A stretch of 64,000 bases of DNA from Acidobacteriota bacterium (GTDB lineage Bacteria > Acidobacteriota > Blastocatellia > Pyrinomonadales > Pyrinomonadaceae): positions 155,858 through 219,857 of the forward strand of contig JAFAZX010000027.1 in the NCBI GenBank assembly GCA_019239425.1, in the 5' to 3' direction. Within the stretch, counting starts at the first letter, position 1. The number at the start of each line of letters is the position of its first letter. Below the pieces are notes generated by a model. That model made no database searches. It was given only the letters and a program-made list of their open reading frames with translations, and had not been told where the DNA came from. Positions 28,036 to 36,707 of this stretch are shown piece after piece. The position numbers were made by a program, and so were the translations under genes.

Positions 28036-28895
28036 TCCTGCGCGCGATCCTGCTCGCCGAGTTCGGCGATCTTCGACATGACGAAGGCGGCGATCTCGAC
28101 GTACGTCCGCGCCGAGTCGCGCCGCCCGTAGAACTCAGAGAAGTCGATGGCGGGGCCGAAGCGCACGCGCACCTTCTCGCCGCCGCGCCAGTTGCCCAAG
28201 ACCTGTTTGGGTAGGTCGTTCCCCAGCCCCGCGATGAAGACGGGCACGACCTGCGGCCGCGCGTCCTTGATGAGCTTGCCGACGCCGGGCTGCGGGCGCA
28301 GGTACGAGTAGGGGTCGGCCCCCTTGTTGCGCGTGCCCTCGGGGTGGAAGCCGATGACGTTGCCGGCGCCCTCGCGCGCGAGCGAGGTGAGCAGGCGCAT
28401 CGAGAACTTGTCGAACTCGCGCTGCTCGGTCTTCGGGTTGTCGCCGCCCGCGAAGAAGGGCGGGAACATCGACCACCAGCCCATGACGAGGTTGACGAGA
28501 AGCCCGCCGACCGTGTCGTAGAAGAACCGCCCGCGGACTGGGAAGAAGAGTTGCTTCCTCCAACTCGTCCGGCGGAAGAGCACGGTCGAGACGACGTACA
28601 TGTCGAAGAACGAGCGGTGGTTGGCGACGAGGAGCAGCGGGCGTTCGCGCGAGACGGCCTCGACGTGTTCGAGCCCGGCCACCCTCATCAGGTTGTAGGT
28701 CGAGACCTGAATCCAGCCCGCGCCGAGCGTCCGCTGGCAGAGCGTCCAGAAGCGCTTCCAGGCCCCTCGGTTCATCCGCCACGTCAGGCGGAACGCGAGC
28801 CGCTCGAAAGGGGAGAGGACGGCCAACTCCTCGGCCGTCGGCACGAGGGCAGTCGTCTCCGCGGGCTCATTTATCTCGACCGTCGTTTCCGTCAT
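28017..28895 (-). CDS. PlsC-type 1-acylglycerol-3-phosphate acyltransferase
   Basis: A 292-residue lysophospholipid acyltransferase family protein. Block I is the catalytic H-x4-D (NHRSFFD), block III is FHPEGTRNKG, and block IV is VVPVFIAGLGND. The first 45 residues are an acidic extension. It transfers an acyl chain to lysophosphatidate or a similar acceptor at the membrane. With the PlsC domain of the 1477-aa enzyme, the lipid kinase and the HAD phosphatase, it supports a dedicated glycerolipid pathway. The last residues are encoded by a hairpin repeat arm. Confidence 0.92.
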   Translation of the reverse strand: MTETTVEINEPAETTALVPTAEELAVLSPFERLAFRLTWRMNRGAWKRFWTLCQRTLGAGWIQVSTYNLMRVAGLEHVEAVSRERPLLLVANHRSFFDMYVVSTVLFRRTSWRKQLFFPVRGRFFYDTVGGLLVNLVMGWWSMFPPFFAGGDNPKTEQREFDKFSMRLLTSLAREGAGNVIGFHPEGTRNKGADPYSYLRPQPGVGKLIKDARPQVVPVFIAGLGNDLPKQVLGNWRGGEKVRVRFGPAIDFSEFYGRRDSARTYVEIAAFVMSKIAELGEQDRAQEMMNDE

Positions 28896-28940
28896 CGGCG
28901 AAGGTCAAACTTAATAGACAGGTGAGGAGACATGCAAGCG

Positions 28941-29084
28941 GCGGAAGCCCGACCGTGAGGGAGGGCGTCTGTCGGAAGGCGGAAGGATGAAGGCGGAAGG
29001 ATGAAGTGAAGGCAGCAACGCCTTCCGCCTTCATCCTTCCGCCTTCATCCTTTTCCACGCCCTCCCTCACGGTCGGGCTTCCGC
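28941..29084. repeat. Nested hairpin, GAAGCCCGACCGTGAGGG family
   Basis: Outer arms 28941-28968 and 29057-29084 are exact 28-bp complements. Inside is a second inverted pair made of direct repeats of GGCGGAAGGATGAA (about 28975-29005 against 29018-29052). It lies between plsC and the metH stop codon. Confidence 0.88.
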
Positions 29085-29087
29085 CTC

Positions 29088-32000
29088 TTAGTCTATCGAA
29101 AAATACTTCGCCTCCTCGTGGTGGACGATGATGGCGGAGGTGGACTGCTCGGGGACGAGTTGGAACTCCTCGGAGAGTTCGACGCCGATGCGTTCGGGCC
29201 GCAGCAGCTCGAAGAGCTTCGTCTGGTCTTCGAGGTCGGGGCAGGCCGGGTAGCCGAAGCTGAAGCGCGAGCCCTGATAACCCTGGTGGAAGAGTTTCGC
29301 CAGCTCCGCCGCGTCGCGCCCCGCAATTCCCAACTCCTCGCGGACGTGCTTGTGCCAGAGTTCGGCCAGCGCCTCGGCCGACTCGACCGAGAGGCCGTGG
29401 AAGTAGAGGTAGTCGGAGTAGTTGTCCGTGCGGAACAGCTCGTGCGCGTACTCGCTCGCGCGGCGGCCGACGGTGACGAGCTGGAACGCGACCACGTCCA
29501 CGCGCCCCGACTCCTTCGAAGCGAAGAAGTCTGCGAGGCACAGGCGGCGGCCGCCGGGCTGGCGCGGGAAGGTGAAGCGCGTGCGCTCCGTACGCTCGTC
29601 GTCTTCGTAGATGACGAGGTCGTTGCCTTCGGACTGGCACGGGAAGTAGCCGTACGTGACCTGAGGGACGAGCAGGTTCTCGCGCTCCGAGTGCTCCTTC
29701 AGCTCTTCGTAGACGGGGCGCACCTTCTCTTCGACGAAGGCGCGGTACTCTTCTGCACCTTTACGCCCCTGCTTGAACTGCCACTGCCCTTTGAAGAGCG
29801 CCGTCTCGTTGACGAACCTGAAGACGCGTTCGAGCGGGACGTGCTCGACGACGCGCGAGCCGTAGAAGGGCGCGGTCGGGATGGGAGCGTTCGGGTTCAC
29901 GTCCGAGCGCTCCGTGTGCGAGGCGGCCTCGCGCGACTTGAGCACGCCGCGCGGGCGGGCCGTGCCGCGCCGGACGCCGAGCTTCGCGTCTTCGCCGACC
30001 AGCTCTTCCGCGTCGTCCCCCGCCCCGTCGGTCGGAGCGCCGTTCCCCGCCCCGGCCGCGGCCTTCGCCGCCTTCGCCGCTCCTTCGGCGTGCGCGCCGG
30101 AGCCGGTCAGCAAGTCCATCGTGTGCAGGCCGTCGAAGGCGTCGCGCGCGTAGAAGAGTCGGCCCCGGTAGAGCGACTCCAAATCCTCCTCGACGTAGCG
30201 GCGGGTCAGGGCGGCCCCGCCCAGCACGACGGGGACGTTGATGCCGCGCTCGTTCATCAGCTCGAGGTTCTCGCGCATGATGAGCGTGGACTTCACCAGC
30301 AGCCCGCTCATGCCGATGGCGTCGGCCTTGTGCTCCTCGAACGAGTTGAGGATGGCCTCAATCGTCTGCTTGATGCCGAGGTTGACGACCTTGTAGCCGT
30401 TGTTCGTCAGGATGATGTCCACGAGGTTCTTGCCGATGTCGTGCACGTCGCCCTTGACGGTGGCCAAAACCATCGTCCCCTTCGCCGTCGCGCCCCCGAC
30501 CTTCTCCATGAACGGTTCGAGGAACCGGACGGCCGCCTTCATCACCTCGGCCGACTGCAGGACGAAGGGCAACTGCATCTGCCCGCTGCCGAAGAGCTCG
30601 CCGACCGTCTTCATGCCGTCGAGCAGGATGTTGTTGATGATGTCGAGCGCGCTGTAGGTTTGAAGCGCGAGCTTGAGGTTGTCTTCGAGGCCGATCTTCT
30701 CGCCGTCGATGATGTGGCGCTTCAGGCGCTCTTCGACGGGGAGGTTTTCGTCAACCTTCTGCTCCTTCTTCGCCTTCACGCCCTCGAAGAGCTTGGTGAA
30801 CTCCGCGAGCGGGTCGTAGGTGCAGACGTCGCCCTCGAACTTCCGCTCGTCGTAGATGAGCTGGCGCGCCACCTCGCGCTCGCGCTCGGGGATACGGTTG
30901 AGCGGGACGATCTTCGAGGCGTTGACGATGGCCGAGTCCAGGCCCGCCTCGACCGCCTCGTGCAGGAAGACGGAGTTGAGGACGACGCGCGAGGCGGCGT
31001 TGAGGCCGAACGAGATGTTCGAGACGCCGAGGATGGTGTAGCAGCCGGGCAGCTCCGACTTAATCCTCCGCAGGGCCTCGACGGTCTCGGCGGCGTTGCG
31101 CCGGTCTTCCTCGATGCCGGTCGAAATCGGCAGGGCCAGGGGGTCGAAGAAGATGTCGTGCGCGGGGAACCCGAGTTCCTGCGTCGCCTGCTCGTAAGCG
31201 CGCCTGGCGATCCGGAACTTGCCCTCAGCCGTGCGCGCCATCCCCTCCTCGTCGATGGTGCCGACGACGACGGCCGCGCCGTACTCCTGCGCGAGCGCGA
31301 TGACCTTCTTGAAGCGCGGCTCGCCGTCCTCGTAGTTGGTCGAGTTGAGGATGGACTTGCCGCCCGCGTGCTGGAGGCCCGCCTCCATCTTCTCCCACTC
31401 GGTCGAGTCGAACATGAGCGGGAGTTTGACCTGCGTCACCAGGCGCGACGCCAGCTCGTGCATGTCGCGCACGCCGTCGCGGCCGACGAAATCGACGTTC
31501 ACGTCGAGGACGTGCGCGCCCTCCCGCTCCTGCTCGCGCGCGAGCGAGACGAGGCCGTCCCAGTTCTCGTCGTTCAGGAGGTCGCGCATCTTCTTCGAGC
31601 CCGAAGCGTTGACGCGCTCCCCGACGATGAGGAACGAGGCGTCCTGCACGTAGGGCTGCTGGATGAAGATGGACGACGCGGCCGGGAGCACGCGCCCGCC
31701 GCGCTGCGTCGGCTGTAGCCCCCAGACGCGCTCGACGAGGAGCTTCAGGTGTTCGGGCGTCGTGCCGCAGCAGCCGCCGACGACGTTCGCGCCGAAGTCC
31801 CTGGCGAAGTGCTCGACCTGCGTGGCGAAGCTTTCGGCCGTCTCGTCGTAGTGCATCTTGCCGTCTTTGACTTCCGGCAGGCCCGCGTTCGGCAGAACCG
31901 AGACGGGGAGTGTCGAGTTCTCGCAGAGGTAGCGCAGGCTCTCGGTCATGTTGCGCGGCCCCGTGCCGCAGTTCATGCCGATGACGTCAATCGGGAACGG

Positions 32001-32639
32001 CTCGAGTGCCGTGAGCGCGGCGCCGATCTCGGTGCCGGGGAGCATCGTGCCCCACGGCTCAATCGTCACCTGCGCGAAGACGGGGACGCGTCGGCCTGAG
32101 CGTTTGAACTCCTCGAAGATGGCGGCGAGCGTCGCCTTCGTCTGGAGCAAGTCCTGGCAGGTCTCGACGATGAGGAGGTCGCAGCCGCCGTCGAGCAGGC
32201 CGCGCGCCTGCACGCCGTAAGCGGCCTTGATCTCTTTGTAAGGGATGTGGCCGAGCGTGGGCGACTTGGTGCCCGGCCCCATCGAGCCGGCGACCCAGCG
32301 CGGGCGCTCCGCGGTGGCGAAGTCCGAGGCGACGCGGCGGGCGAGACGGGCGGCCTTGACGTTGAGGTCATAAGCCATGTGGCCGATGCCGTACTCGTCG
32401 AGGACGTAGGGGATGCCACCGAACGAGTCGGTCTCGACCGCGTCGCAGCCGGCCTCGAAGAAGGCGGCGTGGACGCGCTCGACGGCCTCGGGGCGGCTCA
32501 CCAGGAGGTACTCGGGGCAACCCTCGAACTGCGGCCCGCCGTAGTCGTCCACCGACAGGTTCTGCACCTGCAGGTTCGTGCCCATCGCGCCGTCGAAGAT
32601 GATGACGCGCTCGTTTAAGGTCTTCAGGAAATCGCTCAT
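29088..32639 (-). CDS. metH: Cobalamin-dependent methionine synthase
   Basis: A full-length MetH of about 1183 residues. The homocysteine domain has the zinc Cys residues in MNCGTGP (about 221) and GGCCGTTPEH (about 287). A pterin/methyltetrahydrofolate domain follows (VGERVNASGSKK). The cobalamin module has DVHDIGKN (about 730) with the axial His. The C-terminal activation domain has RFSFGYPACPD (about 1125), which binds S-adenosylmethionine. It methylates homocysteine from 5-methyltetrahydrofolate. Start 32639 (MSDFLKTLNERVIIFDG) is chosen, because a longer reading would cross a terminator hairpin. An Ala/Gly-rich linker sits between the B12 and activation domains. Confidence 0.97.
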   Translation of the reverse strand: MSDFLKTLNERVIIFDGAMGTNLQVQNLSVDDYGGPQFEGCPEYLLVSRPEAVERVHAAFFEAGCDAVETDSFGGIPYVLDEYGIGHMAYDLNVKAARLARRVASDFATAERPRWVAGSMGPGTKSPTLGHIPYKEIKAAYGVQARGLLDGGCDLLIVETCQDLLQTKATLAAIFEEFKRSGRRVPVFAQVTIEPWGTMLPGTEIGAALTALEPFPIDVIGMNCGTGPRNMTESLRYLCENSTLPVSVLPNAGLPEVKDGKMHYDETAESFATQVEHFARDFGANVVGGCCGTTPEHLKLLVERVWGLQPTQRGGRVLPAASSIFIQQPYVQDASFLIVGERVNASGSKKMRDLLNDENWDGLVSLAREQEREGAHVLDVNVDFVGRDGVRDMHELASRLVTQVKLPLMFDSTEWEKMEAGLQHAGGKSILNSTNYEDGEPRFKKVIALAQEYGAAVVVGTIDEEGMARTAEGKFRIARRAYEQATQELGFPAHDIFFDPLALPISTGIEEDRRNAAETVEALRRIKSELPGCYTILGVSNISFGLNAASRVVLNSVFLHEAVEAGLDSAIVNASKIVPLNRIPEREREVARQLIYDERKFEGDVCTYDPLAEFTKLFEGVKAKKEQKVDENLPVEERLKRHIIDGEKIGLEDNLKLALQTYSALDIINNILLDGMKTVGELFGSGQMQLPFVLQSAEVMKAAVRFLEPFMEKVGGATAKGTMVLATVKGDVHDIGKNLVDIILTNNGYKVVNLGIKQTIEAILNSFEEHKADAIGMSGLLVKSTLIMRENLELMNERGINVPVVLGGAALTRRYVEEDLESLYRGRLFYARDAFDGLHTMDLLTGSGAHAEGAAKAAKAAAGAGNGAPTDGAGDDAEELVGEDAKLGVRRGTARPRGVLKSREAASHTERSDVNPNAPIPTAPFYGSRVVEHVPLERVFRFVNETALFKGQWQFKQGRKGAEEYRAFVEEKVRPVYEELKEHSERENLLVPQVTYGYFPCQSEGNDLVIYEDDERTERTRFTFPRQPGGRRLCLADFFASKESGRVDVVAFQLVTVGRRASEYAHELFRTDNYSDYLYFHGLSVESAEALAELWHKHVREELGIAGRDAAELAKLFHQGYQGSRFSFGYPACPDLEDQTKLFELLRPERIGVELSEEFQLVPEQSTSAIIVHHEEAKYFSID

Positions 32640-32660
32640 GTCGTACAGCTCTGTGCTCAG

Positions 32661-32691
32661 AAAAAGCCCCGCGCCAAACAACGCGGGGCTT
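32661..32691 (-). terminator. Intrinsic terminator in the metH leader (possible attenuator)
   Basis: On the minus strand: AAGCCCCGCG, an 8-base loop, CGCGGGGC, then TTTTT. It ends about 22 bases before the metH ATG and is oriented to stop transcripts heading into metH. The leader upstream contains further hairpins (ACGTGG/CCACGT, and GCGCCTC/GAGGGCGC), so a riboswitch or other attenuation device is likely. No B12 box or SAM-I core was recognised. Confidence 0.7.
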
Positions 32692-32929
32692 AACTCTCAT
32701 AAGCCTTTTTGTGATGCGCCCTCCGGCGAGGCGCGCCGAGCTGTTTAGCGGTTTATTTTACGTGGCCGCAAGTCGCCTTAACTCACCACGTTTGCCTGAG
32801 TATTGAAACATCCGTTGGTACAAGTGTCAAGAATAAGGCGCGGCCCCAAACCATACTGAAACTATATATTGTCCAATCTCTCTACGCTGTGCTAACTTCC
32901 CTGCCGGCTTTACCCTTTCCGAATCCAGT

Positions 32930-33424
32930 ATGCGACGCGCCATCTACCCCGGCTCCTTCGACCCCGTGACGAACGGGCACCTCGACATCGTCGAGCGCGC
33001 CTCGAAGCTGTTCGACGAGATCATCATCGCCGTCCTCGTCAACCCGGACAAGCGCGCGCTCTTCACGGTCGAGGAGCGGCGCGAGATGCTGGAAGAGGTC
33101 TTGGCGCACATCGAGGCGGGCGGGTGCCGCCTGCGCGTCGGCTCGTTCCAGGGCCTGCTGATGCGCTACGCCGTCGAGCAGCAGGCCGACGCCGTCGTGC
33201 GCGGCATCCGCGCCATCTCGGACTACGAGTACGAGTTGCAGATGGCCCTCATGAACCGCCGGCAGGAGCCGAAGATCGAGACCGTCTTCATGCTCGCGGC
33301 CGAGTCTTATTCCTACGTCAGCTCGCGCCTCGTCAAAGAGGTCTACTCGCTCGGCGGCACCATCGAGGGCTTAGTCCCCGCCGCGGTCGAAGAGCGCATG
33401 CGCGTCAAGCTCGGTAAAAGTTGA
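32930..33424 (+). CDS. coaD: Phosphopantetheine adenylyltransferase
   Basis: A 164-residue nucleotidyltransferase, the usual CoaD length. The HxGH-type motif is TNGHLD within YPGSFDPVTNGHLD, and the second ATP motif is YSYVSSRLVKE. RGIRAISDYEYELQMA is the CoaD-specific block. It makes dephospho-CoA from 4-phosphopantetheine and ATP in the cytosol. It is divergent from metH, and the small Lys-rich gene follows 89 bases downstream in the same direction. CoA supply fits the acyl-CoA-rich neighbourhood, but the placement may be incidental. Confidence 0.96.
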   Translation: MRRAIYPGSFDPVTNGHLDIVERASKLFDEIIIAVLVNPDKRALFTVEERREMLEEVLAHIEAGGCRLRVGSFQGLLMRYAVEQQADAVVRGIRAISDYEYELQMALMNRRQEPKIETVFMLAAESYSYVSSRLVKEVYSLGGTIEGLVPAAVEERMRVKLGKS

Positions 33425-33513
33425 ACACAAGCCCGCGCGCTTCGGTGTTATACTCCCGCCCGTCCACCCCCTTCCAACTTAACCCTTTCAAGAACAGACG
33501 GGAGGTTTGCGTT

Positions 33514-33771
33514 ATGCCGAGAGGCGACAAGGGCGCGTACACCGACAAGCAGAAGCGGCAGGCCGAGCACATCGAGGAGTCCTACGAGGAGCGCGGCGTC
33601 TCCGAAGGCGAGGCCGAGCGGCGCGCGTGGGCCACGGTCAACAAGGAGTCCGGCGGCGGCAAGAAGAGCGGCTCGGGGCGCGGCAAGAAGGGCGGCAGCA
33701 AGAAAGGCGGCTCGAAGAAAGGCGGGAGTAAGAAGGGTGGAAGCAAGAAGGGGGGCTCGAAGAAGGGCTGA
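33514..33771 (+). CDS. Small basic protein with KKGGS repeats
   Basis: An 85-residue protein: a charged helical N-terminal half (MPRGDKGAYTDKQKRQAEHIEESYEERG..., ending AWATVNKESGGG), then about six tandem KKGGS units. The N-terminal half resembles a widespread small family often labelled plasmid stabilisation protein; that label has no clear functional basis. The C-terminal tail resembles histone H1-like bacterial tails and could bind nucleic acid. The start is fixed by GGGAGG eight bases before the ATG at 33514. Confidence 0.8.
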   Translation: MPRGDKGAYTDKQKRQAEHIEESYEERGVSEGEAERRAWATVNKESGGGKKSGSGRGKKGGSKKGGSKKGGSKKGGSKKGGSKKG

Positions 33772-33785
33772 CACCTAAGCCAAAT

Positions 33786-33859
33786 TTCACCACGGAGACA
33801 CAGAGGCACAGCTTGTTGAGCTATTGCTTTAAGCTGTGCCTCTGTGTCTCTGTGGTGAA
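33786..33859. repeat. 29-bp inverted repeat, CACAGAGACACAGAGGCACAG family
   Basis: Arms 33786-33814 and 33831-33859 with one mismatch, between the KKGGS gene and the aminotransferase. Confidence 0.88.
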
Positions 33860-33946
33860 CTCCCCTTTGCTGTTGCGCGCCAGTGTGAATGCGGATACCA
33901 TCGCACCTTCGCAAGTCACTTCAGCCATGAAAGCGCGAGCACGAAC

Positions 33947-35158
33947 ATGACAGAGACCGCAGTCAAAACCTCCTTCCCCGTCGCGCCGAACGTCGCGCGG
34001 ATGCAGCCCTCGTCCACACTCGCCGCGATGCAGGCGGCCATCGCCCTGCGCCAGGAGGGGCACGACGTGGTGGACTTCGGCCCCGGCGAGCCCGACTTCG
34101 ACACCCCCGAACACATCAAGGAGGCCGCCGCCCGCGCCATGCGCGCCGGCCAGACCAAGTACACCCCGACGGGCGGCACGAAGAAGTTTCAGGAGACGGT
34201 CGCCGCCTTCTACGAGCGCGAGTTCTCCGCCCGCGTCAATCCCTCTGAGGTGGTCGCGACCGCGGGCGGCAAGCAGGGCATCTTCAACGCCGTCGTCACG
34301 CTCTGCGGCGCGGGCGACGACGTGCTCATCCCCAAGCCCTACTGGGTCACCTTCCCCGAGATCGCCACCTTCGCCGGCGCGCGTCCCGTCTTCATCGAGA
34401 CCGAAGGGACGGGCTTCCAGCTCACGGCCGAGCAGGTCGAGTCGGCCATCACGCCGAACACGAAGCTCATCATCATCAACTCGCCCTCGAACCCCTCGGG
34501 CCGCGTCATCCCGCCGGCCGAGTTCGAGCGCATCATGCGCGTCGTCCGCGAGCGCGGCATCTACGCCGTCTCGGACGAGTGCTATCTGAAATTCGTCTAC
34601 GAGCCGGCCGAGGTCTTCAGCGCGGCGACCCTCGACGAGAGCTTGCGCGAGCGGCTCTGCGTCGCCGGGTCTTTCTCGAAGACGTACGCGATGACGGGCT
34701 GGCGCATCGGCTACACCATCGCGCCCGCCGCCTGGACGCGCGAGATGGCGAAGGTGCAGAGCCACTCGACGAGCAACCCCAGCTCCATCTCGCAGGCCGC
34801 GGCCATCGCCGCCTTCGAGTCGCCGCAGGACTGCGTGGGCGAGATGCTGGCCGAGTACCGCCGGCGCCGCGACTGGCTCCTCCAAGCCGTCGAAGAGATT
34901 CCGGGCGTCGAGTGCTCGCGGCCCGAGGGCGCCTTCTACGTCTTCCCATCCGTCCGCGGCTGTCTCGGCGGCGAGCTGAAGACCTCGGCCGACTTCTCCG
35001 ACCGCCTCCTGCGCGAAGCGCACACCGTCGTCACCGACGGCGCGGGCTTCGGCGAAGAGGGCTACGTCCGCATCTCCTACGCCACCTCGATGGAAAGATT
35101 GGAAGAGGGCATCCGCCGCATCCGTGGCGTGGCGGAGAAGTACGCTCAGGAGGAGTAG
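33947..35158 (+). CDS. Class I aminotransferase, aspartate aminotransferase-like
   Basis: A 403-residue PLP enzyme of fold type I. Features: DFGPGEPDFDTP near the N terminus, the NSPSNPSGR loop (with the Asn contacting PLP), SDECYLKFVYEP, the Schiff-base Lys in SFSKTYAMTGWRIGY, and the substrate carboxylate Arg in the C-terminal VRISYATS. This matches subgroup I-gamma aspartate aminotransferases. The ATG at 33947 gives the standard N terminus; a longer reading would translate the hairpin. The TAG stop lies inside the left arm of the next repeat. Confidence 0.93.
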   Translation: MTETAVKTSFPVAPNVARMQPSSTLAAMQAAIALRQEGHDVVDFGPGEPDFDTPEHIKEAAARAMRAGQTKYTPTGGTKKFQETVAAFYEREFSARVNPSEVVATAGGKQGIFNAVVTLCGAGDDVLIPKPYWVTFPEIATFAGARPVFIETEGTGFQLTAEQVESAITPNTKLIIINSPSNPSGRVIPPAEFERIMRVVRERGIYAVSDECYLKFVYEPAEVFSAATLDESLRERLCVAGSFSKTYAMTGWRIGYTIAPAAWTREMAKVQSHSTSNPSSISQAAAIAAFESPQDCVGEMLAEYRRRRDWLLQAVEEIPGVECSRPEGAFYVFPSVRGCLGGELKTSADFSDRLLREAHTVVTDGAGFGEEGYVRISYATSMERLEEGIRRIRGVAEKYAQEE

Positions 35159-35313
35159 GCAGTAGGCAGATGGCAGTAGGCAGTTGAAGACAAAGCTGCC
35201 TGAAAGAAACGGAGGCGGCGAGCTAAGAAGTTCGCCGCCTCCGTTTCTTTCAGGCCGGTTCCTTGAAAGGCTTCTTGCCTTAACTGCCTACTGCCATCTG
35301 CCTACTGCCTACT
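35154..35313. repeat. Compound hairpin, CAGTAGGCAG family with GC-rich inner stem
   Basis: Outer arms 35154-35185 and 35282-35313 are exact 32-bp complements built of AGTAGGCAG units. An inner stem (35198-35220 with 35233-35255, GCCTGAAAGAAACGGAGGCG) is also exact. The left arm contains the aminotransferase stop codon, and the right arm ends one base before the stop of the TonB gene on the other strand. Confidence 0.92.
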
Positions 35314-36699
35314 TCAATAAATGTTGAAGTTGTACTCCAGCACCACGTACTGCGAGACGGCGCGGCCGTCCTTTTGGGCGGGGCGGAATTTGATCTGGCG
35401 CGCGGCGGCGATGGCCTTTTCGGTCAGGCCGCTGGGCAGACCTTTGACGACGCTGATGTTCGTCACCTCTCCGCCGGCGGAGAGAATCGCGCGGAGCCTG
35501 ACCGTGCCGGTCACGTTCTGCTGGCGCGCCTCCTCCGTAAAGCCGGGCTCGGGCTTGAAGGTGATGAGGGCGCGGACGGAGACGTCGTTCTGCTTGAAGG
35601 GGCGCGTGTAGTCAATCGCGCCGCCGCCCCCGCCGCCGCCGGGGCCGCCGCCGCCGACGTTCGGGTCGCCGCCGCCCATGTTATAGCCGCGCCCAGGCCC
35701 CGCGCCCGTGCCGTCGCCGGTGCCCACGCCGCCGCCCGAGCCGTCTCCCATGCCGCCGCCCCTGCCGGGGCCGGAGGAGGGTTCGGTCGCCGTCGAGTTG
35801 GGCACGCCGTAAGGGATTTCGCGCGGGTCGACCTTGACGAGCATCGGGTCGACCTGCACCGTCGGCAGCACGCCGAGGTGCGGGTTCGGCGGCGCCGGCT
35901 TCGGGCTGGCCGTCACAATCGTCGGGTTGAGCGTCGCCGTCGGCAGCTTGCCCGCCGAGGCGGGGGCCTGCTCCTGCCGTCCTCCTCCTCCGCCGCCGCT
36001 AGGCTTTTCGTACTTCGGCTTCGAGCCGCCGCCCTTGCCTTCGTTCGTGCCCGCGGGGCCTTTGTCCGGCTCCGGCTGCTCCCTCGGAATCTCGTTGCCG
36101 ACGTAGCCGACCAGTTCCAGATTCTCATAAGGGTTCGCCGACGCGAGCTGGCGCGCGCGCAGGCGCTCAAGCGCGAAGACCGTCCCGAGCAGAAGCGAGA
36201 CGAAGAGGAACGCGCTCGTCGTCGCCAGCGCGACGTTGCGCTGCGAGAAGAAGCCCCAGCCGGCGCGGCCGTACGCCTCGGCCGAGCGCGCCACGAAGCC
36301 GAACGGGTCGCGCTTGAACTCGGGGAAGGTCAGCCCCGCCTCGCGCCCGACGGCCTTCAGCTCTTTGGCCAGACGGCGCGCGAGTCCCACGTCCTCGACG
36401 AAGGTCAAACGGTACTCGCCGCGCGCGAACGCGGGCTGCCCCCAAAAGTCTGTCCGAATCTCTTGTGCCATACGTCGCCTCAGCCTTTCTTCGTAGCCGT
36501 CCCAGAAACTTTCCGCCGGGAGAGACGTTTCGGCGGCCTCGTCGAAGACGCGCAGCGTCTCGGCCATAGACCGGTAGCGCGCCGCGCAGCGTTCGCACCG
36601 CACGACCTCTTCGAGCAGCGCCTCGCGCGCGCCGCCCTCCACCTCGCCGAACACTAGTTCGACGAGTGACTCTTCGGTCGCCTGGCAGTCGTGTCTCAT
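35314..36699 (-). CDS. Anti-sigma factor fused to TonB C-terminal domain
   Basis: A 461-residue protein. The N-terminal 60 residues resemble an anti-sigma zinc finger: CERC at 35-38, but the usual upstream His of H-x3-C-x2-C is Glu31. A transmembrane helix lies near 158-180 (ALATTSAFLFVSLLLGTVFAL). The periplasmic part has a Pro-rich and then a very Gly-rich linker, followed by a TonB C-terminal domain (about 385-461) with the typical GTVRLRAILSAGGEVTNISVVKGLP. It could hold the ECF sigma factor encoded just upstream and sense an outer-membrane partner directly. Eight bases separate the two genes. Confidence 0.87.
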   Translation of the reverse strand: MRHDCQATEESLVELVFGEVEGGAREALLEEVVRCERCAARYRSMAETLRVFDEAAETSLPAESFWDGYEERLRRRMAQEIRTDFWGQPAFARGEYRLTFVEDVGLARRLAKELKAVGREAGLTFPEFKRDPFGFVARSAEAYGRAGWGFFSQRNVALATTSAFLFVSLLLGTVFALERLRARQLASANPYENLELVGYVGNEIPREQPEPDKGPAGTNEGKGGGSKPKYEKPSGGGGGGRQEQAPASAGKLPTATLNPTIVTASPKPAPPNPHLGVLPTVQVDPMLVKVDPREIPYGVPNSTATEPSSGPGRGGGMGDGSGGGVGTGDGTGAGPGRGYNMGGGDPNVGGGGPGGGGGGGAIDYTRPFKQNDVSVRALITFKPEPGFTEEARQQNVTGTVRLRAILSAGGEVTNISVVKGLPSGLTEKAIAAARQIKFRPAQKDGRAVSQYVVLEYNFNIY

Positions 36700-36707
36700 C
36701 GCAAAAA

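Noticed and set aside
32640..32880. metH leader as a classical cobalamin riboswitch
   Set aside because: The characteristic B12 box and the long multi-stem core were not found by eye; only the terminator part is certain.
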